Below, piece after piece: positions 8,689 through 16,370 of a stretch of 52,016 nucleotides of DNA (position 1 is the first letter of the stretch; each line of letters opens with the position of its first letter). Source of the stretch: an uncultured Clostridia bacterium (GTDB taxonomy: Bacteria; Bacillota; Clostridia; TANB77; CAG-508); the NCBI GenBank assembly GCA_934167095.1, contig CAKPKE010000010.1, positions 1 to 52,016 of the forward strand, in the 5' to 3' direction. Under the pieces are notes generated by a model. The model searched no databases. It was given only the letters and a program-made list of their open reading frames with translations, and was not told where the DNA came from. Made by a program: the position numbers and the translations under genes.

Positions 8689-8709
8689 TGAGGTCCGGTA
8701 AGGACCTCA
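8689..8709. other. Hairpin between VR and template array
   Basis: TGAGGTCC (8689-8696) and GGACCTCA (8702-8709) form a perfect 8-bp stem with a 5-base loop GGTAA. No T run follows on either side, so it is not an ordinary terminator. Known DGRs need a hairpin/cruciform just 3' of the VR for target recognition. This one has that size but lies about 100 bases past the VR, so the role is inferred. Confidence 0.6.
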
Positions 8710-8735
8710 AAATGGATGAAAATAAAAAAGATTAG

Positions 8736-8780
8736 TGCACTTCGACACAAGTAAAAAATGAAAATTAGGGATTGAACTTG
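8736..8780 (+). repeat. Remnant end of an earlier repeat unit
   Basis: GTGCACTTCGACACAAGTAA and the following AT-rich spacer match the tail and spacer that separate the two full copies (8940-8981). This implies that a further copy once stood here and lost its body, or that the hairpin region replaced it. Confidence 0.7.
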
Positions 8781-8948
8781 AATCGCGCAGACGAAGACTC
8801 TGGTGGTACAGACGGACCTTTCTGCATACGCGGAGGTAATTATGAAAACGGTTCTCAAGCCGGAGCCTTTGCCTTTGGAGACAATAATGGTAATGCATGG
8901 AACAATTATGCGTACCGAGTCGTGTTAGTCTGCGAGTAGCACTTCGAC
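8781..8948 (+). repeat. DGR template-like repeat, copy A (divergent)
   Basis: A GC-rich unit of 168 bp sharing its first 22 bases, the TTCTGCATACGCGGAGG block, TTTGCCTTT, and the 3' block from CCGAGTCGTGTTAG onward with the VR. In between it differs at all base types and is 4 bp shorter, so it is not the template for this VR. It is rich in AAT, AAC and TAT codons (for example GACAATAATGGTAATG), the composition expected of a mutagenesis template. A TAG shortly upstream in frame and no ribosome site argue against translation. It may serve another target elsewhere in the genome. Confidence 0.7.
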
Positions 8949-8981
8949 GCAAGTAAAAATAAAAATTAGGGATTAAACTTA

Positions 8982-9153
8982 AATCGCGCAGACGAAGACT
9001 CTGGAGCTACGGAGGGCGTTTTCTGCATACGCGGAGGACAGTCGTTAAATACCAGTACGCAGATAGGAGTATTTGCCTTTGCTGACGATAATGGTAATGA
9101 ATGGAACAATAAACGGTTACCGAGTCGTGTTAGTCTGCGAGTAGCACTTCGAC
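8982..9153 (+). repeat. DGR template repeat (TR) matching the VR, copy B
   Basis: Matches VR 8423-8589 (offset 560) except at nine adenines (9090, 9091, 9096, 9097, 9100, 9105, 9106, 9108, 9112), the signature of adenine-directed mutagenic retrohoming. It is preceded by the same AT-rich spacer as copy A, making a tandem array with a unit of about 201 bp. It reads in the same direction as the target gene and opposite to the reverse transcriptase. No stand-alone promoter is evident at 8593-8981, so the template RNA may be the 3' extension of the target transcript. Confidence 0.85.
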
Positions 9154-9348
9154 ACGAAGGAAAAATTTAAGTTTTCTGATTGAGGGGAAATAGTTTACGG
9201 ACTAAATCGAGAAGATATTGTGTCAAAGAAGTTTGATTCCTTTGGTACAAGCTATAGTTCTTGTATCATAAACACATTAAATGTAACATTGTTTGAGTAA
9301 TGAAAAATGAAAATCCGATGAAGCAAAAAACACATTAGTACTATTAAT
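9154..9348. other. Noncoding stretch between the template and the RT gene
   Basis: AT-rich sequence returns immediately after the template. A degenerate continuation of the inter-repeat spacer is visible at 9154-9170. I see no ribosome site, start codon with a long frame, or promoter. It could form the 3' part of the template RNA. Confidence 0.5.
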
Positions 9349-9368
9349 TTAGTCTAGTGTGTTTTTAT
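9327..9368. terminator. Bidirectional terminator between target/template and RT
   Basis: AAACACATTAG and the reverse-complementary CTAGTGTGTTT (one G-T pair) are flanked by an A run on the left and a T run on the right, so the hairpin can stop transcripts from both strands. It overlaps the last codons of the RT gene. Confidence 0.8.
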
Positions 9369-10449
9369 TTTCAATAAGTGAAATTAAATAATTTTCGTTT
9401 TCAGTTAAACTTTCTGGAGTCTCTAAAAAATCGCAACGATTTAACATTTTATTTATTAAATGATAAGAATTACAATGACTTGCGTGTCCATACCAAGAGT
9501 TAAAAGATTGAACTGCATGAGTTGTATTTAAAGTACCATTATGAAATTTTTGATTCCAGCGTTTGATATTATTTTTTATTTTTGTCTTATTTGAAGTCCT
9601 TAAAAGTCTATGAGTTGGAAAAATTCTATAACCACAAAAGTCAACTCCCATTTTAGAAGGATAATATTTTGTTTTTGAATTTAGTTTTAAATGTAACTTA
9701 GTTTCGACAAAATTTTCGATTATAGCTTTGTATTTTATGCAATCTTTTTTTGTAGGAAGAAGCAAAATAAAATCATCCATATATCTAATATAATATTTTA
9801 CTTTTAAAGTTCTTTTTACAAATTGGTCTAATTCATTTAAATAGATATTTGCAAAATATTGCGAAGTATAATTGCCAATAGGAATTCCAACTTTTTCATT
9901 TGAATCGCGATTATCAAAAAGAATTACTTTTATAAGAAATAGTAAGTCTTTATCATAAATGTATTTTTGCAAAATTTTATATAAAATAACTGGATCTATT
10001 GAATAAAAAAATTTACTTATATCACATTTTAAAATCCAATAATCAGTGTTTTTATTGTAAAGGTGCCTCATATATTTTTGCATTTGATCAGCAGAGGCAT
10101 GTGTTCCGCGGTCTACAATACAGGCAAAAGTTGTATCTATAAATCTTGGAGTAATGTAAGGTTTTATAAATTCTTCAACAATCCATTGATGAACAATTCT
10201 GTCTTTATAGGGAAGTGATTTTATTATTCTAGGTTTAGGCTCATAAACCATAAAGGTTCTATATTCACCAACTCGATAACGCTTATTTTTCAAGTCATTA
10301 AGAAGATTTATAAGATTGTTTTCAAGATTTAATTCAAATCGAAGAATCTCACCTTTATAAGTTTTATTTTTCTTAGCTCTGTAATGAGCAGAAAGAAGTT
10401 TTGAATAGGTTAAATTCTCGTAAAACAAATTTTTTATCTTTTTTGGCAT
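9349..10449 (-). CDS. DGR reverse transcriptase (366 aa)
   Basis: Copies the template RNA into adenine-mutagenised cDNA that replaces the variable repeat. Palm motifs are KCDISKFFYSID (D143), the diagnostic GIPIGNYTSQ (SQ at 196-197, where group II intron and retron enzymes usually have SP), the catalytic box YMDD (223-226), and GVDFCGYRIF leading to the thumb. There is no maturase X or endonuclease domain, and the length is typical for DGR enzymes. The ATG at 10449 has AGGAGG 12 bases upstream; an in-frame TTG four codons earlier abuts that site too closely. The gene overlaps the end of the Avd-like gene, so the two are translationally coupled and convergent with the target. Confidence 0.95.
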   Translation of the reverse strand: MPKKIKNLFYENLTYSKLLSAHYRAKKNKTYKGEILRFELNLENNLINLLNDLKNKRYRVGEYRTFMVYEPKPRIIKSLPYKDRIVHQWIVEEFIKPYITPRFIDTTFACIVDRGTHASADQMQKYMRHLYNKNTDYWILKCDISKFFYSIDPVILYKILQKYIYDKDLLFLIKVILFDNRDSNEKVGIPIGNYTSQYFANIYLNELDQFVKRTLKVKYYIRYMDDFILLLPTKKDCIKYKAIIENFVETKLHLKLNSKTKYYPSKMGVDFCGYRIFPTHRLLRTSNKTKIKNNIKRWNQKFHNGTLNTTHAVQSFNSWYGHASHCNSYHLINKMLNRCDFLETPESLTENENYLISLIENKNTLD

Positions 10450-10805
10450 GATGCAATCCAACCTCCTAGCATGTTCCCAATATCAGTGACACTCTGACTC
10501 CAAAAAGTATAGTTTTTTTCTGAGATATAGTGATTTTTGTTAGCAAGTCGAATTTGTACTTTTAAAATACTTAAAGATACATCAAATTCAAATAAGTTAT
10601 CTAATTTATCACGCTTATTAAAAAGCTTTATAGCTCTAATTAAATGACTCAAACCAGAGTAAAGGTTATCACGAATTTCAGTTGCTAGAGCAAATTTTTC
10701 ACTTCTAGGAAATTTCACTAAAATATTTGTGGTGTAATAAACTAGTTCTAAATATTTTTGATAGATTAATAAATCGTGGTTTGTAACATTATTGCCTGTT
10801 GACAT
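10434..10805 (-). CDS. Avd-like four-helix-bundle DGR accessory protein (123 aa)
   Basis: A small basic, wholly helical protein immediately upstream of and overlapping the DGR reverse transcriptase. Known Avd proteins form pentameric four-helix barrels that bind both the RT and template RNA and are required for cDNA synthesis. Supporting features are the length of about 120 residues, four amphipathic segments (about 8-30, 38-62, 68-92, 98-120), many Lys/Arg, and a late W-x7-G-x4-GW pattern (FWSQSVTDIGNMLGGWIA). AAGGAG lies 8 bases before the ATG. The assignment rests on fold appearance and position. It could alternatively be named a 23S-rRNA-intervening-sequence-type four-helix protein, the related family. 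Confidence 0.87.
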   Translation of the reverse strand: MSTGNNVTNHDLLIYQKYLELVYYTTNILVKFPRSEKFALATEIRDNLYSGLSHLIRAIKLFNKRDKLDNLFEFDVSLSILKVQIRLANKNHYISEKNYTFWSQSVTDIGNMLGGWIASCQKR

Positions 10806-11060
10806 GATAGCTTCTCCTTTGATTTTTTTGATAATATTTTACAATATTTTACAAAGAAATCAAGATAGAAGATAGCTTTTGAAAATGGTTCTGTGACAAA
10901 GTAAAATGACATTTTCAAAATAATGTACAAATACATTTTATGTATAAAAATTATAGAAAAATATTAATTATGCATTATGAAATGATATTCTAAAATTTTA
11001 GCTAAGTAAAAAGCAAAATGTAAATTTTTCTAATTTTTTTTTGAAAATACAAAAAAAGTA
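10806..11060. other. Noncoding region between the DGR operon and tRNA-Leu
   Basis: Very AT-rich. Minus-strand boxes TTGATT (10858-10863) and TAAAAT (10836-10841), with a 16-bp spacer, could drive the Avd-RT operon. I see no gene or convincing RNA in the rest. Confidence 0.5.
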
Positions 11061-11089
11061 TTGACAATAAATAATAAAAATGCTAATAT
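11061..11089 (+). promoter_or_regulatory. Promoter of tRNA-Leu
   Basis: TTGACA (11061-11066), 17-bp spacer, TAATAT (11084-11089). The short leader contains a hairpin with arms TGCTAAAG and CTTTAGCA just before the tRNA. Confidence 0.8.
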
Positions 11090-11127
11090 AAAAAAGTGCT
11101 AAAGATTTAATGCTTTAGCAGGGTAAT

Positions 11128-11211
11128 GCGGATGTGGCGGAACTGGCAGACGCGCTGGTCTTAGGAACCAGTGTCAACGACGTGGAGGTTCGAGTCCTCT
11201 CATCCGCACCA
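11128..11211 (+). tRNA. tRNA-Leu (anticodon UAG)
   Basis: The acceptor GCGGATG pairs with CATCCGC, followed by A73 and CCA. The anticodon arm is CTGGT-CTTAGGA-ACCAG, with a long variable arm typical of leucine tRNA and a T arm GGAGG-TTCGAGT-CCTCT. A mobilizable element starts within 650 bases downstream, but I found no second copy of the tRNA 3' end that would mark it as an attachment site. Confidence 0.97.
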
Positions 11212-11252
11212 ATGACGTTTCTGTTCGAACTAATAGAACAGAATTGATACAA

Positions 11253-11288
11253 AAATCAATCAGAAAATAAAATCTGGTTGATTTTTTT
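11253..11288 (+). terminator. Terminator downstream of tRNA-Leu
   Basis: The arms AAATCAATCAG (11253-11263) and CTGGTTGATTT (11274-11284) pair with one G-T, then a T run. A smaller stem TCTGTTC/GAACAGA lies just upstream. Confidence 0.85.
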
Positions 11289-11339
11289 GTTGCCTAAAAA
11301 CAATAGAAAAATCATCCAAACGAAAGGATGGTGTCTGTA

Positions 11340-11609
11340 ATGAAGATAATTAAACAAGAAATACAATTTGAGGAATGTCTAAAACAAAGATTGGAGTTTA
11401 TATGTGAATTTGCTAAAGTTACCCCTACTTTTATAAATGGGAGCATTAGGAAATTAGAAAAAACTAATCTTACATATGTTGAACCACATAGAGTAATTAT
11501 TAAAAATATTACATTTTTAGTTTTTAATTATTCAAATGATGTGTATATTTCAAATTTGACTAAAAAGATTAAATTATCAGAGTTAGAAGAATATTTGAAA
11601 AAAATATAA
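11340..11609 (+). CDS. Small protein of unknown function (89 aa)
   Basis: Not recognised. The frame opens at 11328, but GAAAGG directly abuts that ATG. The in-frame ATG at 11340, 12 bases beyond the purine run, is the likelier start. The product is basic and mixed alpha/beta by eye, without membrane segments. It lies between tRNA-Leu and the recombinase, is AT-rich, and may be the first gene of the mobile element or a leftover of an older one. No motif suggests DNA binding. Confidence 0.5.
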   Translation: MKIIKQEIQFEECLKQRLEFICEFAKVTPTFINGSIRKLEKTNLTYVEPHRVIIKNITFLVFNYSNDVYISNLTKKIKLSELEEYLKKI

Positions 11610-11766
11610 TTTGTAAAAAATTGACATTTCTTTAAATCTTGATATAATATAGGCAATTAATTATCTATATTTTCTTGGGCAATAGCAAATATAGATTTAC
11701 GAGTACTTTGAAAAAATTATATTATATTACAATTATATTGTATTTTATTTTGTGATAAACGGATTT

Positions 11767-11812
11767 AAGAGATGTCAAAAGTACTCGTGTGTACTTTGAT
11801 GTCTCTTTTTTT
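11767..11812 (+). terminator. Terminator/attenuator upstream of the recombinase
   Basis: AAGAGATGTCAAAAGTAC pairs with GTACTTTGATGTCTCTT (small internal bulge) and runs into a T tract, only about 22 bases before the recombinase start. It may end a short upstream transcript from 11612-11766 or attenuate recombinase expression. Confidence 0.75.
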
Positions 11813-11833
11813 GAAGTTAGGAGGTTATGCAAA

Positions 11834-13763
11834 TTGAAAGATGAAAAGAAAAAATGTGGGTTGTATATGAGAGTATCAACTGAAGACCAAGTAAGAGAAC
11901 GGTTTTAGTCTTCCAGAACAAAGAGAAAGATTAGAGTCTTTTTGTAAATTTAAAGGCTATGAAATAATAGATTATTACGAAGACGCAGGAATTAGTGCTA
12001 AAACTGGTAATCATAGACCAGAATTTGAAAGATTAAAAGATGATATTAAGGCTAAAAAGATAAACACAATAGTTGCTTTAAAACTAGATAGAATAACTAG
12101 AAGTATTTATGATTGGGAAAATTTAATGACTTTTTTAGATGAAAACGATGCCTATTTAGATTGTGTAAATGATGAAATAAATACAACAAGTGCAAATGGC
12201 AAGATGATATCAAGATTATTGATGAGTGTTAGTCAAAATGAAATTGAAAGAACAAGTGAAAGAACTAAAGTAGGTTTAGCAGGTGCAATTAAATCTGGTC
12301 ATATTCCTCACATTGCCCCATTAGGCTATAAGCACGAAGATAAAAGATTGGTAATAGATTATTCAACTAAAGATATTGTAGTGAGAATTTTTGACTTATA
12401 TTATAATGGCTACTCTTATCAAAAAATAAGTAATCTATTCAATGAAGAAAAAGTATTAGGAAAAGATAATTGGAGAGATTCAACTATTGTTACTATTCTT
12501 GAAAATGAGATATATAAAGGCGATTTCGTTCACGGAAAAAGAACAAAGAACCCTACTTATTATGAAGATGTAGTTGAACCAATTATTTCAAAAGAAATGT
12601 GGGCTGATTGCCAATTGCAGAAAAAGAAAAATTCAAGAAGTTATCAAAGAACATTGACATATTTATATTTACAAAAACTAAAATGTCCTAAATGTAATCG
12701 TATTTTAGGTGGTAAAGCTACTACAAAGAAAAATGGTAAGACATACTTTTATTATTATTGTAATGATTGTAAAGTCCAATTTAAAGAAAGTTTAATAAAT
12801 GAGTATTTTGAGCAATTTATAGATGAACTAACCGAATATGACTCTGTTGTAAATCAATTCTTCTTGCCTATGATTAAGCAAAAATTTGATGAGCCTAAAG
12901 AGCAATTAGAAAAAGAAATAAATAATCAGAGGAATAAGCTTGAAAGAATTAAAAAAGCATATATTAATAGTGTTTTTGAATTAAAAGAATATAACGAAGA
13001 AAAGAAAATTATTGAAAAAGCGATTACAGAACTAGAAACTAAACTAGATACTACTGATAGTGTAGAAGAATTAAGATTTACACCAAGAGATATTCTACTA
13101 AAAAGAGATATTGATTTTATCAATAAGATTAAGCTAAATAAAGAATATCAAGAACGAACTAAAACTTGGAAAGATTATACACGAGAAGAACAAGCTGATT
13201 TAATAATGAGATATGTTGAAGATATTGAATTAGATATTATAGGTACAGTAATAGCAGTAAAGCAAATTAATTTTAGGGAATCTATTTGTAAGCCTTGCCA
13301 AGAATTATTTGATAAAGGTTATATTGATACTACAAAGCCTATGATATTAGTTAATGTATTAGGAAGTGTTAGATTTAGTAACTATTTGCCAGAGGAAGAA
13401 GTCGGCGAAATTATAATGAGATTAAGACAATACTATGATGTGAGTTTTGCAGAGGCAACTTACTATGTAGATAAGCAATGTTTCTATTTTAACTTTACTG
13501 AAAATAATAGTGCTATTGTTAGGGTATTCCCTTTAGAAGATTACTACAAACTAGATCCAGATAATAAAATGGAAACTTATAGATTTGGAATAATCTACAT
13601 TAATGAAGAAGATAGATTTCAAATGCAAGAAATTGATACTGCATTTGATTATATACCAGATGAAACAAACGATAGTGTAATTTATATGAAAGAGCCTACT
13701 CCTATTTCAGTAGGTGTTAAGCCAGTAAAGTTCTGCGAAAAAATGCAAGAAGAAACAAATTAA
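11834..13763 (+). pseudogene. Large serine recombinase, frameshifted near its N-terminus
   Basis: An integrase/excisionase of the large serine recombinase family, which acts through a phosphoserine bond. AGGAGG precedes a TTG start at 11834. The first 22 codons contain the nucleophile motif YMRVSTEDQ and then run into TAG. Removing one base (C11900) restores GFSLPEQRERLESF and the rest of the catalytic domain (LDRITRS). The open remainder continues through the recombinase domain, a zinc ribbon (CPKCNRIL...CNDC) and a long coiled coil, totalling about 642 residues. A single inserted base could be real inactivation or a sequence error. The large open remainder argues that any loss is recent. 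It is followed by an oriT-like region and a relaxase, forming an integrative mobilizable element. Confidence 0.88.
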
Positions 13764-13828
13764 CGTGGCACGTTTTGTTTTTACAAAGTAAAAATGAAAG
13801 TGGCGATAGTTAATTTGAATAAATTTTA

Positions 13829-13928
13829 GCTCTGTGAGATAAAATTTATTGCCTCGCAGAGCCCCCATGTTATGATAGTATGTCATAACATATAGGGGGT
13901 TAGGACTTATGGCAAAGCCAAAGTCCTA
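13829..13928 (+). other. Candidate oriT: three consecutive inverted repeats before the MobV gene
   Basis: Stem 1: GCTCTGTGAG (13829-13838) with CTCGCAGAGC (13853-13862). Stem 2: CCCCC plus TGTTATGA (13868-13875) with TCATAACA (13883-13890) plus GGGGG. Stem 3: TAGGACTT (13901-13908) with AAGTCCTA (13921-13928), enclosing TGGC/GCCA. MobV-family relaxases nick at hairpin-containing origins just upstream of their own gene, which is the arrangement here. The exact nick site cannot be named from sequence alone. Confidence 0.65.
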
Positions 13929-13960
13929 TGCTACGAAGAAAATTCAAAGGAGGTGCTTTT

Positions 13961-15346
13961 ATGAAGCAAGAATTGGCATATTCTTTTCACTTGGGTAGTG
14001 ATAAAAACAAAAGTAAATTAGCAAAGAAAGTTGCAAAAGGAAATGTATCTGGTACTACTTCTCTATCTAATAATGCAATTCAAAATGCAAAAGATTTGTC
14101 GGATGTTAATAAACACAACTTAAGAGATTATGATAATCAAAGAGAGTTAATTAGAATGATTTATGGAACAAATGACATTGTAAATGATGTTAAGCAAGTA
14201 TATTTAGATGAATTTGAAGAAGCTAGATTGGAATATAACAACAAGCAAACTCGTGAAGATAGAAAAATCAAAGATTACTTCAAAAAAGTATGCGATTCAC
14301 AGAACGATATAGCTTGTGAAATTATAATAGAACTTGGAGATATGGACTTTTGGAATGATAAAGATAAAGAATATAGATTAAAAATGATTGATGTTTATAA
14401 TGAGCAAGTAAAGGATTTAATTAAAATTGTACCAGATTTTAAGATAGCAAATGCAACAATACACTTTGATGAGGTTTCTCCCCATATGCACATTGTAGGT
14501 GTTCCAGTTTCTTATGATTGTAAAAGAGGAATGAAAAAACAAGTAGTAAAATCAAAGTTATTTACTAAAACCACATTAACACAAATACAAGATAAAATGA
14601 GAATTGCTTGTATAAAGTCTTTTAATAAGTTCTATGATATGAATTTTAAGCTAAAAGAAAAGCAAAATGGCAGAAATCAAGATATCAACGTCAAAGATAT
14701 GGGCGATTATAGAAAAATCAAGAAACAATTAGAACAGAAAGAACAAAAACTTGCTAAAGCCAATAAGCAAACTAAAATGCTTGATAATGAAAGCACTAAT
14801 ATAAATGAAATATTAGATAATTTAAAATCTACTCTAATAAACAAAAATAATATGGTTATTTCAAGCGAAGATGTCCAGAAATTAAAAAATTATACAAGAG
14901 ACGTAAAAGATATTACTAAAACTGTTAGAAGTGTAAATGACTTAAATATGGTGATTAAAGATTTTGAACATTCTGCTTTTGAAATAGAAAAAGAAAATCG
15001 TTCCTTAAAGTATGAAATTGAACTAAAAGATAATGAAATTGGCGATTTGAAAAAGGAACTATCTACCAAAGATAAAATTATTAGCAAGTTACAGACTGAA
15101 AAAGAAAAGATAAAACAAGAGTTACAGAAATTCAAAGGCTTTTGGCGTAGCTTAATGAAACATTTTCAAAATAAAATTGGATTTGATAAAGATAAGCATT
15201 ACAAATATGTTAGTGATGATTTATATAAAAATGGTATTTTTGATGATAATGATAATGAGATAGCAAATAATGTTAGAAGAAAAGTAAAAACAACAGATGA
15301 AATAACTAATTTAAAAGACAGAAAGAAAAATGATACAAGATTTTAA
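13961..15346 (+). CDS. MobV/Pre-family relaxase (461 aa)
   Basis: Plasmid-recombination/mobilisation relaxase that nicks one DNA strand at oriT for conjugative transfer with helper machinery. The family triad motif H-x-D-E-x2-P-H-x-H is present as HFDEVSPHMHIV (about residue 170). The N-terminal SFHLGSDKNK region and a long C-terminal coiled coil (about 250-410) fit the family. An earlier in-frame ATG at 13928 is rejected because AAAGGAGG (13946-13953) sits correctly for 13961. No type IV secretion genes are nearby, so the element would be mobilizable rather than self-transmissible. A small gene follows 17 bases later. Confidence 0.93.
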   Translation: MKQELAYSFHLGSDKNKSKLAKKVAKGNVSGTTSLSNNAIQNAKDLSDVNKHNLRDYDNQRELIRMIYGTNDIVNDVKQVYLDEFEEARLEYNNKQTREDRKIKDYFKKVCDSQNDIACEIIIELGDMDFWNDKDKEYRLKMIDVYNEQVKDLIKIVPDFKIANATIHFDEVSPHMHIVGVPVSYDCKRGMKKQVVKSKLFTKTTLTQIQDKMRIACIKSFNKFYDMNFKLKEKQNGRNQDINVKDMGDYRKIKKQLEQKEQKLAKANKQTKMLDNESTNINEILDNLKSTLINKNNMVISSEDVQKLKNYTRDVKDITKTVRSVNDLNMVIKDFEHSAFEIEKENRSLKYEIELKDNEIGDLKKELSTKDKIISKLQTEKEKIKQELQKFKGFWRSLMKHFQNKIGFDKDKHYKYVSDDLYKNGIFDDNDNEIANNVRRKVKTTDEITNLKDRKKNDTRF

Positions 15347-15363
15347 TATGGAGGTATTTGAAT

Positions 15364-15675
15364 ATGGAAAATGAAAAAGTACAATTTTTAATAAATATGA
15401 TAAATGATATGGATATAAAAGATAAATTAAGACTATCAATATGTATGAGCCAAAGCAAATGGTCAGGGCTTATATACAACACTAAAGAATATTATGAAAA
15501 ATTTGACAATATGTTAAAAGACATTGATGAAGAATATAGGACAACTTTAATAAACTTTGCAAAATATAAGCTTGTAATGTTTGCAATGGCTAAAAATATG
15601 GAAATGGAAACGACAGAGCAGAATAAGGTGGCATTATATTTATTTAATAGTATTACTACAGATGAAGTAACTTGA
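15364..15675 (+). CDS. Small cargo protein of the mobilizable element (103 aa)
   Basis: Not recognised. GGAGG (15350-15354) precedes the ATG at 15364; the TTG at 15358 is too close to the ribosome site. The protein is mostly helical and acidic, and has no membrane segment. Its start is 17 bases after the relaxase stop, so it shares that transcript. Position suggests a mobilisation accessory or regulatory role, but no motif supports a specific call. Confidence 0.6.
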   Translation: MENEKVQFLINMINDMDIKDKLRLSICMSQSKWSGLIYNTKEYYEKFDNMLKDIDEEYRTTLINFAKYKLVMFAMAKNMEMETTEQNKVALYLFNSITTDEVT

Positions 15676-15720
15676 TTTTCCATAAAAATAAAGTATATGG
15701 TATAAAATACGTTAAAAATA

Positions 15721-15749
15721 TTGAAATTAACATAAAAATGTGATATACT
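15721..15749 (+). promoter_or_regulatory. Promoter of the orphan gene at 15836, variant of the cassette promoter
   Basis: TTGAAA (15721-15726), 17-bp spacer ending AAAAATGTGA, TATACT (15744-15749). The spacer has AACATAAA in place of TTATGTAAA. Its AATGTGATAT end matches the promoter at 108-136. Confidence 0.75.
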
Positions 15750-15756
15750 ATTTATA

Positions 15757-15791
15757 TCATTCGTAGCTATGCGAACTATAATAAGAATAGC
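15757..15791 (+). promoter_or_regulatory. 5'-terminal structured leader, pseudoknot-like (copy 1)
   Basis: TTCGTA/TGCGAA forms a six-pair stem (15760-15775, one G-T) with loop GCTA. The loop region GCTAT (15766-15770) is complementary to ATAGC (15787-15791) across an A-rich linker, which allows an H-type pseudoknot. The stem begins a few bases after the predicted transcription start. The same element, with the same complementarity, occurs at 18221-18252. Confidence 0.65.
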
Positions 15792-15835
15792 AAGGCAGTA
15801 ATTTCTCATAAAACAATTGTAAGAAGGAAAACAGT

Positions 15836-16228
15836 ATGACTAGTGGAGAAGTAGTATTTTCTATTTCCGATTATGCAAAGGAATTTATTCGGAAATACAA
15901 AAATCCCAAGCTTGACCAAAAAGTAATCGATGCGATTGTGGTTGATTTTATCAACTACTTTGCAGGAATGCACTGCGGAATGGATTTGGCGATGTACACC
16001 AGCGATCTGAGAGACGGAAAGAAAATGAGTAAAGAAGGAACTGTTTTACAAAAAGAAGTTATTCTTCCTACATTGAATTTTCGCAAAGAAGAGTATGACA
16101 ACTCTGGAATCATTGAAAGTGTTAACAGAAATAGTCATATGAATGAGTGTGGTGGCAATGCTGAAGCTGATAACGCAGAAGCAGTTAAGCTCATTGAAGA
16201 ATTTATCAAAGGCTATATGGCTGCTTAA
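15836..16228 (+). CDS. Orphan cassette protein (130 aa)
   Basis: Not recognised. AGAAGG precedes the ATG. The protein is soluble, with a helical N-terminal half (DYAKEFIRKYKNPKLDQKVI, then VVDFINYFAG) and an Asn/Glu/Ala-rich tail. Codon use (CGG, CTG, GGC, TGC, ATC) is markedly less AT-biased than in the flanking mobilizable element, so it probably did not arrive with it. It is a self-contained unit: promoter at 15721, structured leader at 15757, terminator at 16269. The leader is shared with the orphan gene at 18293, which links the two in regulation. Confidence 0.65.
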   Translation: MTSGEVVFSISDYAKEFIRKYKNPKLDQKVIDAIVVDFINYFAGMHCGMDLAMYTSDLRDGKKMSKEGTVLQKEVILPTLNFRKEEYDNSGIIESVNRNSHMNECGGNAEADNAEAVKLIEEFIKGYMAA

Positions 16229-16268
16229 TACGGTTAAGATTGCTGCAAAAAAGAACAAACTTGTTCTT

Positions 16269-16293
16269 CCTCGCTTTTAAAGCGAGGTTTTTT
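16269..16293 (+). terminator. Terminator of the orphan gene at 15836
   Basis: Perfect stem CCTCGCTT/AAGCGAGG with a 3-base loop and a six-T run. Confidence 0.92.
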
Positions 16294-16370
16294 ATTGTTT
16301 TTATATATTTTATATATTTTTTTATATTGGTATTGTATTTTATAAAAAATGTGATATTTTTTAATAAATT

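Noticed and set aside
8781..8948. Copy A as the end of a second target gene
   Set aside because: It is preceded by in-frame stops and an AT-rich spacer, with no ribosome site or N-terminal coding part.
8707..8952. Minus-strand open frames across the repeat copies
   Set aside because: They have no ribosome site, run antisense to the repeats and are by-products of the GC-rich repeat sequence.
8781..9153. Repeats as a CRISPR array or insertion-sequence ends
   Set aside because: Units are about 200 bp, the inter-unit sequence is conserved rather than unique, and there is no cas gene. The A-specific mismatches fit DGR template/variable repeats.
11128..11211. tRNA-Leu as the integration site of the mobilizable element
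   Set aside because: No repeat of the tRNA 3' end was found up to the core genes, and large serine recombinases do not usually target tRNA genes.
12126..13763. Recombinase starting at 12126 as a complete gene
   Set aside because: The catalytic serine motif and the rest of the resolvase domain lie upstream in two frames joined by one base, so this is the body of a frameshifted longer gene.
15757..15791. preQ1 riboswitch identity for the pseudoknot-like leader
   Set aside because: The topology is loosely similar, but the conserved preQ1 core and tail are not recognisable and the downstream genes are unrelated to queuosine.
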